DNA of 64,000 nucleotides from Pseudoneurospora amorphoporcata (taxonomy: Eukaryota; Ascomycota; Sordariomycetes; Sordariales; Sordariaceae), in NCBI GenBank assembly GCA_033297205.1, contig MU859107.1, forward strand, positions 62,001 through 126,000. Reading direction: 5' to 3'. The position numbers and the translations under genes are program-made. Position 1 is the stretch's first letter, and every line of letters begins with the position of its first letter. Of this stretch, positions 10,699 to 23,500 are shown one piece after another. Under the pieces are notes generated by a model. It was not told the DNA's origin. It saw nothing but the letters and a program-made list of their open reading frames with translations, and ran no database searches.

Positions 10699-10931
10699 TA
10701 TAAAATAAATTACAAAATGATAGGAATAATGATGATGTATTGAGGGATCCAGCTAACTAGAGCTAAAGGGGATCGCCAGTTATATAGAACTGGCGATAAA
10801 GAGGAAGGTTTGCAAAGGAGGGGATTTTGGAAGGTGCCAGATCCGCTGTCAAAGAAGGGTGCAGGGCAAAGAGCCCTGCAGCGCAAAGGACTAGCGGTCT
10901 GTGCAGCAAACGAACCCAGAATCTTCTCACA
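10699..10931 (-). repeat. 5' LTR of the copia-like element (right copy)
   Basis: Partner of 3686-3918. On the minus strand it starts TGTGAGAAGATTCTGGG and ends at 10699, directly abutting the primer site at 10698-10687. The right-hand target duplication CGATT follows at 10932-10936. Confidence 0.82.
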
Positions 10932-10936
10932 CGATT

Positions 10937-13900
10937 CGGTGACATGACAGCCAAGCCATGGAGACTTGGCAGAGTTCCACAGGGGACCTGTCCGATGTCT
11001 CTCGCCCCGCATGCCGGTGACGGTTACACAGGTTGTTCTAGACAACGATTGAAGGAAAACGCACCTGCGCACGAATTTCGAAGTCGAGGTGGTTGATGAT
11101 GTTCTCGTTTTATGTTGAGGCAAATTTCTCCGGTTAACCTGGATGATTGGTATTTTCACAGGTCAGCATACGTGTGATGAAGCATAGGTATGTTCGAAAA
11201 CACTAGGGGAGAGCTTTACTGAAAACCAGAGAGAGAACACAGCCTACACACGCAAGCTCCCGGTAGGATCCTGTGCCTCTGGCATGCGCGCTGCGAGATA
11301 TGGCCAAGGCGTACCTGAAGGATGCACATTGCACCTCGATTGCACCCTGGAAGGAGCCTGTCTGGGACAGGATCCACGGTACCTTACCTGCCCTGGACAT
11401 TGCCTCATTTCAACTTTGGGATGATGGATGATGGCCAGGCAGGTACCAGGTGCCGTAGCAGGCGTACCTGGCCTTAAGTTACGCCGCAGACCCCTCGACC
11501 GGGAGCCCCAGGGCTATGTATGTAGGAGTACTGGACGATCCGGCCAAGTAACCTGACCTCACCGTTGAACCAAGATGGGATGGGTGGTTCATCCTGTCTC
11601 GCTTCGGATGCCCCTGTCTCGTCTGCAAGGCGGCGTCATCCAATGTGATATTGGACTGGCTAGATGCAAAATATCAACGGGAATGTGCATCTGGGCGGTT
11701 GCTTGGGGTGGACGGACTGGATGAAGTATTGAAGACGAAGACCGGTGGCATCCACTTGGTTGCGATCATGATGTCAAAGTGAAGGATGGAATGGACGATG
11801 ATGGCGGGATGAGGAACAGAATTTTCGAGCGGATGGGGACGAGCGGGAGATGGACAACTGCTGCCTCGAACTGTAAATTGTGCTTAGGGAAGGAAGGAAG
11901 GTGGGGCCTTGTTAGATGAGTGCTAAGTGATCAGTGATTTACCGAAGTCGTTCCTTCCCACAAAGTTTATTTCGATGCATGCCACTGAAGCTGATTCTGT
12001 CAGTGCATTCGATATTGGCTACAGAAATAGACATGTGCTTTCAACTTCTCTTTTGAGTTATTGGCATCAAAGTCGGAATTTCTTTTGGAGATTATTAGCT
12101 GGCTAAATGTTCGCGGATGTGTAGGTTGCAGCATCTGATGCACCTCCCCGTATCCAAGGAGCACGTCATGCTCGAGCTCACCTGAGTCGAGCGAGGGCGG
12201 GAATAGTGAGTGTGGATTACAAAACATCTGTTGGCTCGCCCTCAGAAGGCAATAATTGCCGAAGTTAGTACCGCCTGTATTGTCCGAGTCCTGCTTGTGA
12301 AATTGCTTCGAAGTGGAAAACTAAGTGGCCGAGGAGCATTTTCGTGCAAAAAGTGCAGGTAAATGCTTGGTGAACTGGCGAGCGTACGGAATCAACCCGG
12401 CCCAACTATACCCCGCCAGTGTTCTCAAAGGACCTGCCATTCGACCGCGGAGAATAACAAAAATATCTGTAACTGTGAAGCAGCACAGCTGTCAATAGAC
12501 GTGGGGCAACATGTGTCATCTATTACTCCTCGTTTCGAGCATAGATCCATGTTCGGCATTACGGCATGGCAGCCTTCTCCATAACGAGCCTCAGGTCGAA
12601 CCGTCTTAGTTGCCGCCTTGAATGACAGAATCTTGGACCCATTTGATGGTGTGCGACAGCGGCTTCCTTCGCGACGTCTTTGATAGGCGCGATAGGAGCC
12701 CACTATGGGCATGGCAGTGGGTCGCATGTCTTTGGGCAAGATATACCTACCATTGCAGCTGCTGGTGCTGTCGTGTAAGCCGTGTATATGCTGCAATGCA
12801 GTGCCAACAACAGTGGTTTCAATGAATAATATCTGCTCATCTGCGCAAAACATGGAGCCGAGGACTGATTCATCTGACTTGGGAGACCTGTACAAATAGA
12901 TGCGCCCATTGATCCAGGACAGCTGGGGACAGCCGGTACCAGGGAAATGGAGACTGCGTTTAGTTCCACTTGGGTCTTGCTCAGAACACCCGACCTTCAC
13001 TAGTTCGATGGCGATCGGGTCACCCACCCGGAGAGATATAAGGCATGCTTCACTGGCTGATGACCTGCCGTCCACTGACAGGCAACCATGGCTGGTCTCA
13101 GGAGCCCCGCTCCCGCGCTCCCCAATATCAACTGCCTCAGTTTTCGGTGGCTGCTAGCCATTGATCCAATGTCCCAACATTTGTTGCAGATACACTAGCC
13201 CGGGAAACCGAGGGAGTGCTTCCGCGCCAGGTTTTGCTAGGCGGCCTGAAGAAGACTCGACTCTGGACGGACATGAATGCATCCGCTTTAAGAAATTGAG
13301 CCCGAATTTTTCGACAAGCTGCTGGCTCATTGGGAGCTACAGTTTTCGAGTGACGATAATCGATGTGGGATATTATGCCGGGAAGACGCAATCTCTATCT
13401 TTTCTCTGGTCCTGAGCAGGGCTTGATTGCATGGACGGGACGTCGGAACGTGGGCAAATGAGGGTACGGTATCAGTTGATGAAACTGTGGCAGCCGGGAT
13501 GCCCTTCAGGTCCAGCGCTCCCACGACTCTCTTGCAATGATACTATCAAGCCGGTGGTATTCGCAGGATGATGGGGGAAGTTTTGACCAAACTGAAGGTG
13601 GAACAAGCCATAGACTCTGTACGCACGATAGTCGAGCATGTCCAAAGTTGTGGGGACTCGGCTTGTTTCGCTGTCTTGTTTCTTCTGCTGCTATCCCCGC
13701 CGAAAAGTGGACGGGAATTGCTAGTGGTAAGTAGCTTCCGTCCCAGTGTCCGGGAGATCTCCGCGGTGGACCTTGCAAGGAGAGAGATCAGTCAGTCTTC
13801 ATCTGGTGCATACTAATCGTGTCTTGCTTGAAGATGGTCATATAATACAGGTTCGACTTGGCGATAGAGCGGAGGACCAGTGCAACCTAGAAGTGGCTGA

Positions 13901-16900
13901 TCGTCCTGCCATCAGAGCCGAACTTTGAGAGAGAAGCTAGAGAACCGAAACCTGCTGGCTTGGCTGGGTAGATGGGGCACCACACCCACCACCACCTTTT
14001 GGTGATTTGGACTATTCGCACGCAGAGTACTATGGTGGTGGTGACGATGGTGGCAGAGATGGCCCAATGGGATATCGGATCGGGGCCAAGACGATGGGCC
14101 GTAGGACCCTCTATATGAAGGTCTCCATAAAAGGCGCAGATACGGGCTCAAGCTCGCCATTTGTATAAGCACTACGACGTCGAGTGTTTCTGTGTGTTTG
14201 TGTTGTTGATGTGCTATGTCGTCTTGTTGGTGGATGAAGGTGGGTTCTGTTTTGAAGCAACTGGGGAGGTTGTTCCCACCTGACATTTTAGAGCGAGGGG
14301 TTGGAGCGATTGAGGAGCATAAGATCTTGGTGGAGTTGAGACTGTTGCACTATGTAATGGTATCCACCGAAGCACGGGGTCCTATCTTCACAGTCTCAGA
14401 CAGTACCTGATTCTTCGGGGCTTGGTCGTACAAATCCCCACTTTGATCAATATGATCATACCAAAAGGTCTGGCCAGATGCTGTCTGATGATGTGCCTGG
14501 ATGATGGATGAGACGGTTGTCGGCAATGCTCCCAATGGCAAGATGCAACGAGTGCGAGTGATGATGGTGTTGTTTGCGCACTGAAAGCATTGGCAAATTG
14601 CGACCCGCTGTTAAGGCAGGCCGGAAGGAGGGGGTGGTGGGGACGTCTCCACTCAGGACTACAACCCTCTTTTGGAAACTGCGAACAAGGAATCAAAGGG
14701 TGAGCATGACGGGAGTGGGCTTTTGAACTGGAAGGGAGAAAGCATGATGGCATTCGAGAGCATCGACTTCGGAAGGTCACGACCTATGAGTTCAATTTGC
14801 GAAGATCAGGCAGCTGCAAAGCGCTCTTTCCATCCCGTCAACAGTTTCTCCACGGGGAGTCTCAAGTCTAGTCCTTTACTTTCCACTTTTACTAGGTACC
14901 TAGTCCTCTCGCTTCAACTCCCGTCATCTTCCAATTCCCGTCCTTGACAAGTGGAACGCAAAGACCGAGCACACGTCCCAGCTTCCACTCACGCGACAGA
15001 ACATTCAGTTTGACGATGGCACTGCATCAGAGACATTCCCCTCTCTCAGTGGCTTGAGGTTGCTTCTTCTCTTTCCGTGTCTTGTTTCTCCTTTCCATGG
15101 ATGTCTCAAGCTGTCCTCAGCTGTTTCTCCATCTTGCCTCGCCACTGCACTTGACGAGAGTCCGGTTTACATAATCACCTTGCGAGCCCGCCTCGAAATC
15201 GAGCAAGACTTGCTATGGTTAATCGTGGCATATTTCATTGTGTGCGTCTGGCCGTACCAGGGCGGTTGCAAGCAGCCTGGGCCTCCTCACTATTGCAATA
15301 GTGGACGCGGTCATAATCGCTCTGGTACCATGACACCGTGACGACAGCCAATAGGTACATGATCCATAAGCAGCCCCCGCGGTACCTATCTACCCTGGAC
15401 AAATCAACCGAATCGGCGGGCATCCGGTAGTCAACCCTGTCGCAGCAGAGATTCCCGAAAGAGCGACGAGACGGTCGATGGACATGTTCTGGACATGCCC
15501 AGCCACTGTTGGACATTTTGGACGCCTGCCTGCCTCCTGCGTCGACTACCGTGTCTGGAAAACGAAGAGCCTGGTTGGGTACAAGCTCCATGGAGACTTT
15601 TGTGTAGTGGTGCTGATGCTTGCTGCCACGGGCCCGTATCATTACCACCCTCCCATCTCACACTCCCTTGACCTTGACGGCCAGAGCTTCCAATTCCCAA
15701 CACTACACGCACACCACTCGTACACTACTGCGGTCCTACCAGCCAGCCTATGAGCCTATCCAACGCGAGCCACAGGCGCGGTTGGACAAGGGGAGGGGAA
15801 GTAGGGGTGCCGTGGTGGTGTTGGCTTTTTGTGGCACCCTTCCATACTCCGCGCCAAATAGACACTGGCAGGACTGGAAAACACCATGCTAGCTCTTTTC
15901 TGGGATTATTTTGGATGTGCATGCACCCAGTACCGAGTACGGACGATGTACTGCATATAGTGTCTTTGGAGCAAGTTAAACCACCCTTTCCCCCCCATGT
16001 TCTTGTATTGACGCAGCCATCAGGTAGAAAAACATATTCTATGAACCCCAGGTACTTCTCCGACCACAGTGCGCGGCCACCGCTTCGTGAGCTTCTCTCC
16101 TGCTCTCTTCTGCGTCTCTACCGCGACTAGGGACCTGGGAGGCATGCAGCTTGTTCTCCGTGGGACTGCTTCTGCTGCTTGCTTGTCTTGCTCTCGTCTG
16201 ATTGTCGTTGCCCGGCTGTTCCGCTCACAAGGAGACTCTGGGGAAATTCAACACCACACAACCTTTCGTAAAGTGTCCGATACCCAGTCACTCGGGGTCA
16301 ATATAAGACTTTACGAGGAAAAAAAGTCCGTCTACCATCATCCTGTGCGTTATTCACCCTCGGTATTCCTCGTCTCAAAATTCCCCTCCTGCAGCTAGTG
16401 CTGAGTGTTGTTCTCGATGCGGGTGTGTGGACTCTGATTCTGGTGGAACCTCTTCGACTCAACTGCGTGTGGTCAAGATAATCTGGATGTTACCTAGGCC
16501 CTCTCTTGACTATCCTCGTTCTTATTCTTCCTACGTGGGCATCTATCTTCTCTTACTCGGTGGATGCTTTGGGACGCTTAGCACAACTCCAACAGGCCTT
16601 CATCACCTCTCTTTCTTTTTCTTAAACATCACCCGTTTCCCATCCCCGTCCACCCTAAACATCAGCTCCCATGTTTGCATCCTGAACTAGGAACACCTGA
16701 TCTAACAACGCGGGCCGTTAGACCAGTTTCCCTCGCTTGGTAAACGTCGACCTGTCCATCTTGGTCTAGACTCAGTAGTGGCTCAGACAGGCTGTCATCA
16801 TCTTGACATTCCGATCGTTCTCGTCGTCAACATCTCCGGGACCACGCCTTCACTTCTTTGACTAAACCGACAAGTCGCATCCTCCGTCCTGTCCGAGGCT

Positions 16901-18135
16901 CTACGACAGAACAACACAAGGAATCCACGGCACTGATTTCCACACGACAACAGGGTGCGAAAGCAAAAGGCCAACCAACCTGATAAACATACTGGTCTTC
17001 GAACAACATAGCCGGCGAGTCCTCCGGGTGCCCGCCATCCCCCACACTGTCTGTGTCTTGCCGTTACCATCGGAAGGTTGCAAGCACCCGCCTCTACCAA
17101 CCTCAACCAACCACTGGTGGGACCGAGGAGAAGTTGTCAAACGGCTGCGCGAGTCCACGCTTTCTTCCTCCTTGCCAGGACCCACTGAGCCAGTCCTGCT
17201 CCCATCTTGCTCTCCTCTTTACCCCATTGCCAGGTCAGCCATTTGTTCCGTAGGTTGTGTGTGTCAAAGCATTCGTGCTATCACTACTCAGACCGGCAGC
17301 CACCTTTGGTACCCAGCAAAGCTCCGCACCGCTTCACTTTTCGACGTGGGGGGCGCACTTTGCAACGCTGAATCCTTTGACTCAACAATCTTAGAAGGAG
17401 GATATTGAGCAACATTGAACCGATAGTTTCACGCTCTTCATTCTGGCTTGTCTCAGTCTTACTCAATAAACAAAGACTTCGGTAAGATCAACTTCATCAC
17501 GTTGATTGCCCTCAGCTGACTTTCTGTTTGAAGCCACGATCCGACTGTCTCCACCTGCGCAAAGTCTACCAAACACCTCTGGCTCAATCTCTAACATTAG
17601 GGACGCCATTCTTTGTCTCTATGCGTGGTCAGATCCACCTAATCTTACCTTGATTCTGCCAATCTTTCTGTTTGGCAGTGGTTCCAGCTCGTCTCCGCTC
17701 CAAGCACATTCCAGTCCTTGTGCACGATTGGGGAAGAACCTGTCTTGCCTGGCCACTATTCTTGAAACAAGTTCTCTAGCCTTTGGCTCACTCTGTGGTC
17801 CACAGCTGCGCGTCGAGGGAAAACTGGTTCGACCGAACATCAAAAATCCATCCCACTGACACCCAGAGACATTTGCCAGCTTTGTTTTGGCTCAAAGAAT
17901 CATTCTCCGTCTCAGCCATTTTCGTGCTGTAAGACGGCTGTTGTTCTTATTGTACCGCCAACAACCTTGGTAGGCTCATCGAAGAATAAATCAGCAACCA
18001 TCCCAGCATTTGCATCTTGTCTGGTTAGCGATTTGATGTTCATCAACTCGATTTTGGCCGTCACTCTTTCTTGACCACAACGACTCTTTACGAAGCACGA
18101 TCACTTGTCGGAACTCACGAACAGAAGTGCCAGCC
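10937..18135. other. 7.2-kb stretch without a recognisable gene
   Basis: No family-level match and no coherent exon set is visible. The longest frame (12425-13075, minus, 216 codons) begins with GTG, has no early ATG and resembles nothing I know. From about 16,600 onward the plus strand becomes CT-rich, typical of promoter and 5' leader sequence in these fungi, and probably serves the gene at 18136. I cannot exclude a small or non-coding gene. Confidence 0.5.
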
Positions 18136-20152
18136 ATGGTTAATACATATAACGGGCATGGCCATTACACTCGGCCACAATGGACGACAGAGAGGTCCAC
18201 TGGGGAACACATGCCAGATAATGGTCGTTACTACGATACAGGAATCAGAACCCCGCCACCTGTAGGTCTTGTCTCCTGTTCATTCCCCTGCCTGGTGCTG
18301 ACGTTGATACAGACAATTGGCGATGTCTTGCGTGACCAGTGCAAGATAAATCACCAGAGCTTCTTCCTTGCCGTTCTTACCGAAGATGGTCGCACGGTCT
18401 ATTTCACGGGGCCGAATAAGTTGCCCGAGGGTGAAATCCAAAGATACTTTGACATGGAGCGGTTTATCCGCTATCAAAAACGTGCTTCTGAGAGTGAGTG
18501 GTTATTTCGCCATAGGTTCGGTCTAGATTCACGCTAACAGAAGTTGCAGACGGTCTCGCTGGGGCCTATGATGAGATGTCTTTTGGGCCAGAGTATGGGC
18601 GTCGCGGAAGTGACCGCCGTCTGGAGACATCCGAACAGTTCTACGATCATGCGCCACCAACATATCGAACCCGAAAGCGCCAGAGGGCTAACGTTCCCAG
18701 ACGTGCTCGCGATGATGACGAGCCGGCGGTGACCGTCTCCGCAAAGAAAGGGATACGAATCAACAGTGCGCAGGAGGTGTGGGATTTCTACGACCAACGC
18801 TTCAAAAAGATACAACAGAACACTTGCAAGCTGATTGCCAAAGCGTGGATCAAGGCGATCGCACCCAAGAAGCAGTCTACACATCCCTACACAGGAACCA
18901 AAATCCCCGACTGGTGGCCAAAGCCTCTGGGCCCGAGCAAGGATGAGGGCATGAGGCATAAGGAGCCGGACCACCTGTTCAAACCAGGTAAGACAATGGT
19001 CTCATGCGACTTCAAGATGTACGATTAGTTGAAGATCCTCCCTAACACGACTACAGAGCGCCTCCGTTTGTTATGCCACCTGTTGAGACTCATCGTCGAG
19101 CCAAACTCTCAGCAGCATCCGAGCATCCGCGCACAAGAGCTTACTGTGGCCAAGTTGGAGGAGCTGACAATGGAGGCAATGGGAGGCTTCTTCAATGACA
19201 GGGCCAATCCCAATCAGGCCAAAAAGAAACCCTTCCTAAAGGAGATCTTCAAGGTTGCTAAGGTTGAGGAACAGTACAAAAGGGGTGAAATAGGTTAGTT
19301 ATAACGTTCATGGCCTGTCAAAGCTGTGGGGACAGTTTGCTAACCTAACCAGATGGTGATACGGTCGTATATGTCATGGCCGACAACAACCAATCAGACT
19401 TTCCATCCGACGACGAGGACGAGGGGTGTAGAGAGGAGGATGACGAGCACCATCTTTCGGTAATACCATCCCGACTCTCGCCTCCCAAGACAACGATGCC
19501 TCACGCGCTCATGCCCATTCCGACCACTGACCATAGCCCAACGACCAACATTCAACCAGGCTTCGTTAGCGAGATACCGATTAGAAATCAGTATCCAACT
19601 ACTCTGATGCCGCCAGATCTTACACCTGACCAGCACTATGTGGAGAATGGGGGGATGTCTGTGGGAGGTCAAGCATCTCTGCAGCAGCACGGAGCGCCCG
19701 TTCAGATGCAGGAAATGATACCGAGTCCTCACGAAACAAGCCGTCGACCATCCTTGTTCAGTCCCGCGTCCGACTACGCAAGCACTACTGCCTCCGGACT
19801 ATATCCCGGTGCTTGGCAGCAAACCACAACGGCTCCTGGTAGCGCGACCATGTATTCCTTTGGTACTCCAAGTCAACAGCCCCAGCAGCCGCCGCATCCG
19901 CCGCTCCCTCATCCTCAAGGAACCTTTGTTTCGCATCAGGGGGTACAAATAGGTCAAAATCAGCCACCGTACATGAGCTCCTCGTTCGACACGCTCCCTC
20001 ATACCAGTAACGGTCTTTTCCGTGGCCCCAACGTTGGTCAAGGCTCCGCTTCTCATGGGCAAAGTTACCCGAGCTACATGCAGCATGATTCCAGAGGCCT
20101 GCCGGGTGACATGAAGATGGATCATTCAAATCGCGGCTTACCGCCGCACTGA
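18136..20152 (+). CDS. YDR124W-like helical-bundle protein (DUF2841 family)
   Basis: Five exons: 18136-18261, 18313-18493, 18550-18987, 19057-19293, 19353-20152 (593 residues). All introns are 51-69 bp with GT...AG ends and CTGAC/CTAAC branch sites, and phases agree throughout. The central block (roughly residues 160-300), with RINSAQEVWDFYDQRFKKIQ and AWIKAIAPKKQSTHPYTGTK, matches the helical bundle shared by yeast YDR124W and a protein of the Aspergillus hrmA-associated cluster. An N-terminal region has a KLPEGEIQRYF segment. The last 250 residues are low-complexity P/Q/S-rich with an acidic patch (SDDEDEGCREEDDEH). Function is unknown; a nuclear or regulatory role is inference. Start chosen as the first in-frame ATG. 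Confidence 0.85.
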
Positions 20153-22716
20153 GCCGGAATTGAATGGCGCAACATTGGTTCCCTTCTGTCACTGTTGGTT
20201 TTATTACTCGACGAATTCCCATCCACAGCACGATTTCATATTTTCCTACGCATCCTAGATGGCGGAAGGGGCATTCATTTACAATGCTACGCTGGTTGAT
20301 AGGACGGCGCCCATCCTGACGTTAGCGCCTTCAGTATTTCCACCTTATGCATATATTTCCCCTAATATTCGGTACACATCTCATGGTATGGCATCGATAC
20401 ACACGCGCGCACGGCACGATACACTGAGATAGCCAAGCAATTGGTGATAATATGGATTAATGGAAGAGGGAAGTGGAAACGGGTACACGGAGGTGACCAG
20501 AACATGGAGGAGAGGACATCTAGAAAGGCATGGTACCATCTGACCAGAGACCTTTTGCGGTCATCGATATGGAGCAGAAAAGGGGGCCTGTTACTCCGGT
20601 TGAAATCTTTCTTCATCTGGTTTGGCATCATTATTTTCCTTGTTTTCTTATTTGTTTGCAATTTTAGCGTTAAAAAGCGTGAGGTTGTGCGTTTTCGACT
20701 GCGAGTTTAACGCTCGGCGGCTGATAGTGTGTTTACTCATCCTTCTTTCTCAATTTGTGCGATGCCCTTCCTTTTATCACGACTCTGACTCTTTGTTTTT
20801 TTCTTCAGGCGCCAAACAAAGTTTGCTCTTTTTCAAGTTACAACATCGTTGCGTGGGTGGCAGACCTGTCTTACAGTTTACACAATGGCGCATGTGAGTT
20901 TACTAGTTGATTTCCCCCACGAGGTTGTTTGAATCGGGGCTCTGGACTGGTTGGGTGGGGGGCCTTTTGTCGAATTCGTTTGTTAGTTCTTGCATAGCTA
21001 GTATATCACTTATGCCTATTTGACCGCTTGTCGTTTTCAATGCCTTGTTATCGTCATGTCTGCTGGTACTGTACAAGTGCTCACATGTTTTTGTCCTTCA
21101 CACCGAATGTTTTGCACACTGTATGGCTTTTGCGAGTTTTGCTTATCCTCAATGTATCATTTTGTTACCACACTATCAACTCATCCTCCACCCAAGCGGC
21201 GATCATGGAAGCAAAGCTAAACTCACCGAACCCCCTCTCTTCATTCCTGTCTTTTACGCCTAAATCCCGTCGCTTACCCACCCCCAGACCTCACTCAGCC
21301 CTCGGCCCGAAAGGTGGCATGTGGAACATCATCAAGTTTTGCTCGTTTGTTTCCCATGAGCTCCAGATAATAACCTGTGAGCTAAGCCCAAGCTAACCGA
21401 ACAAACCCGCCCCCCGTCACCGGCCTTCCACGTCGTATACCAGTATCGGGTCGCTGCATAAGAACCGAGGTCTGCTGAGCCATCAAGACATGAAGACATT
21501 CTACTTGATACACGACCGCGGTATGGGGTTATGTCACGTATATCTGCTTCTGGAGGGGCGGGCAGACAGTCCCGTGGTGGGCTCGGCTGTGAGAATCCCT
21601 GGTAAATCCCTGGTAGTGCGTGGCAGCCCTGACCCTCCATGATTACGGTATGAGAGTGTGGGTTGGGTTGGGCTTCAAGAACCTCAAGGGGGAGTTTAAC
21701 TCTCTGAAAAAGCCGAGGAGATGGAGAGCATGGAGGGGCAAAGATATTATTTCATGCGGTTGGTGTCGAGAGATGAGAGGGCAAGTATGGGTACATACTG
21801 TTTGTCCATGACTACAAAGCAAACTGCCTGAAAGGTGCAACTCAGGGACTGTGTTAGACGGACTGTACAATGTTGTACGCGAGTTGTTGTGCTGCGGTTC
21901 TACAGTGTCTTTCAGTGGAGAGGGGGGTTATCTCGACGTGGACGTGGGGTGATATCTACCTCTACAGGTAAGTACTGAGACGATACATTGACACTAGACA
22001 AAAGAAGAACAGTCCGTCGGTTGAAAAGGAGACATCATTGTGCGGTCTTCTCTTCGGGCCTGTCGGTACGTGGGTAATTCATCGTATGGAAGCGTTGATG
22101 CGTATCTCTACCGAATCTTGGAGCCGCTATGTCATCACTCATTCGTATTCCGAACGACAACCAATTCTCATCTACAGCTACCACAGTACCGATACAAGGC
22201 AATGGGGATCATACAACAAGCAGCATGGGAGCACGACTTGGAAAGGGCAACGGTGTGGGGGTCAACGACAAGTGAAGGAGGTATAAAGGCGGGTTTCCTC
22301 GCTTGGTCAACTTAGGTTACGTCTGGTGGAAGCACAAACAAATGCCTCTCTGCAAAAGCTATTCTACCTACTTGTAATGATACCAGTGCCACATCATGGT
22401 ACAACATTTGTACGGCATTGTCTCCGGTTCGGCCTTGGAGGTTTCCATCTGGCGCCGCTGAGCTCGGAGCTCGTGAATGAATGGTGAGTGACAGAACAGA
22501 GGAAGAAAGCGAAGCAGTCCCCAACCACTACTCACATCACAACAAGAGAGCGGCGCCACCTCTGGCGGCCGCACCGAATTTCACTTTGAAAAGGGAAGCA
22601 AACGGCTACTTGCAGATCTTTGACTAGGGCTCGATGTGTATATGCAGGATACCTGTCATTTTTCCTCTTCTACTGTGGTGGTTCGTGGCACAATATCGTA
22701 CTGTGTGCGCGGGAGA

Positions 22717-22772
22717 GAGAGAGAGAGAGTGTGTGTGTGTGTGTGGGTGTGTGTGGGTATGTGTGTGTGTGT
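22717..22772. repeat. GA/GT microsatellite
   Basis: A run of GA dinucleotides passes directly into imperfect GT repeats. Confidence 0.9.
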
Positions 22773-23447
22773 ACACGAGCTCGTGACGAGATACACGAGA
22801 TGGATGAATGGGGTTGTGCAGTGGGGGCATTCAGGTAACTTTGACTGTTACCGAACGTGAACCGGTAGACCAGAACGAGCAACGAGGATGGTTGCCACGG
22901 AGAAAAGAGGGTAAGTAGACCGAGATTCCATCGCGAAGGCAATGAATGTCTACATAGCAGCTACATGGGAGCCCAATGGGGGTGGTACACACCACAGCGG
23001 CTTTGGCGCCGGTTTAACTGGAACCTAGCTTGTGTCTCTGTGCTTTGGGAACACGACAGTGATGACACGGTCCATCTGTCTGTCTGTCTGTCTATAGTCT
23101 TTCTGGGATGGAAGTTACGTTACCTACTAGGGTTCTTTGGTATCACGGTGTCAGTTGATGATGTCGTCTCGGAGGCCGGTCGGTCGGTCGGTCGCGCCAG
23201 CCGGCCGTGGAAGCGGAATGCTTCGGATAGAATGGGGAGTCTCTACGAGAAGATAACAAACCTCTACAACGGACACAGTGGTAGAACTAGAAGTACAACG
23301 TGGTGGGCTTTGGGACATCATCGAACGAGGGTCGACCCCCACCGGGACAGACAGGAGAGAAAAACTTTTCAAGGAGCGTTTGAAGCGGTTGTTGGAGAAT
23401 ACATATGAGTGATCATAATGGCGAGAAAGTCATGGGTTTGGTGGTAT

Positions 23448-23448
<1 letters not shown>

Positions 23449-23498
<50 letters not shown>
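23449..23498. repeat. (CTGT) tetranucleotide microsatellite
   Basis: About twelve near-perfect CTGT units; likely length-polymorphic. Confidence 0.95.

Positions 23499-23500
<2 letters not shown>

Larger units (their letters stand above)
3686..10931 (-). mobile_element. Ty1/copia-like LTR retrotransposon, RIP-degraded, with nested insertions
   Basis: Two direct repeats of 233 bp (3686-3918 and 10699-10931) flank an AT-rich interior and are bounded outside by the same pentamer CGATT (3681-3685 and 10932-10936), a 5-bp target-site duplication. Read on the minus strand, the LTR begins TGTGAG. It ends CTCATA in the left copy and TTTATA in the right copy, as expected if an original CTCACA was hit by C-to-T changes. 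The right LTR is followed directly by GGTTATGAGCCC (10698-10687), complementary to the anticodon arm of initiator tRNA-Met: a copia-type half-tRNA primer site. A purine/GT-rich tract lies just inside the left LTR. After subtracting nested elements only about 2.5 kb of interior remains, so it is also partly deleted. It is non-functional: RIP-type transitions are dense throughout. Confidence 0.85.

Noticed and set aside
12425..13075. 216-codon minus-strand frame
   Set aside because: Begins with GTG, has no early ATG, resembles no family I know and has no matching flanking exons. It could be an exon of a divergent gene, but I cannot support it.
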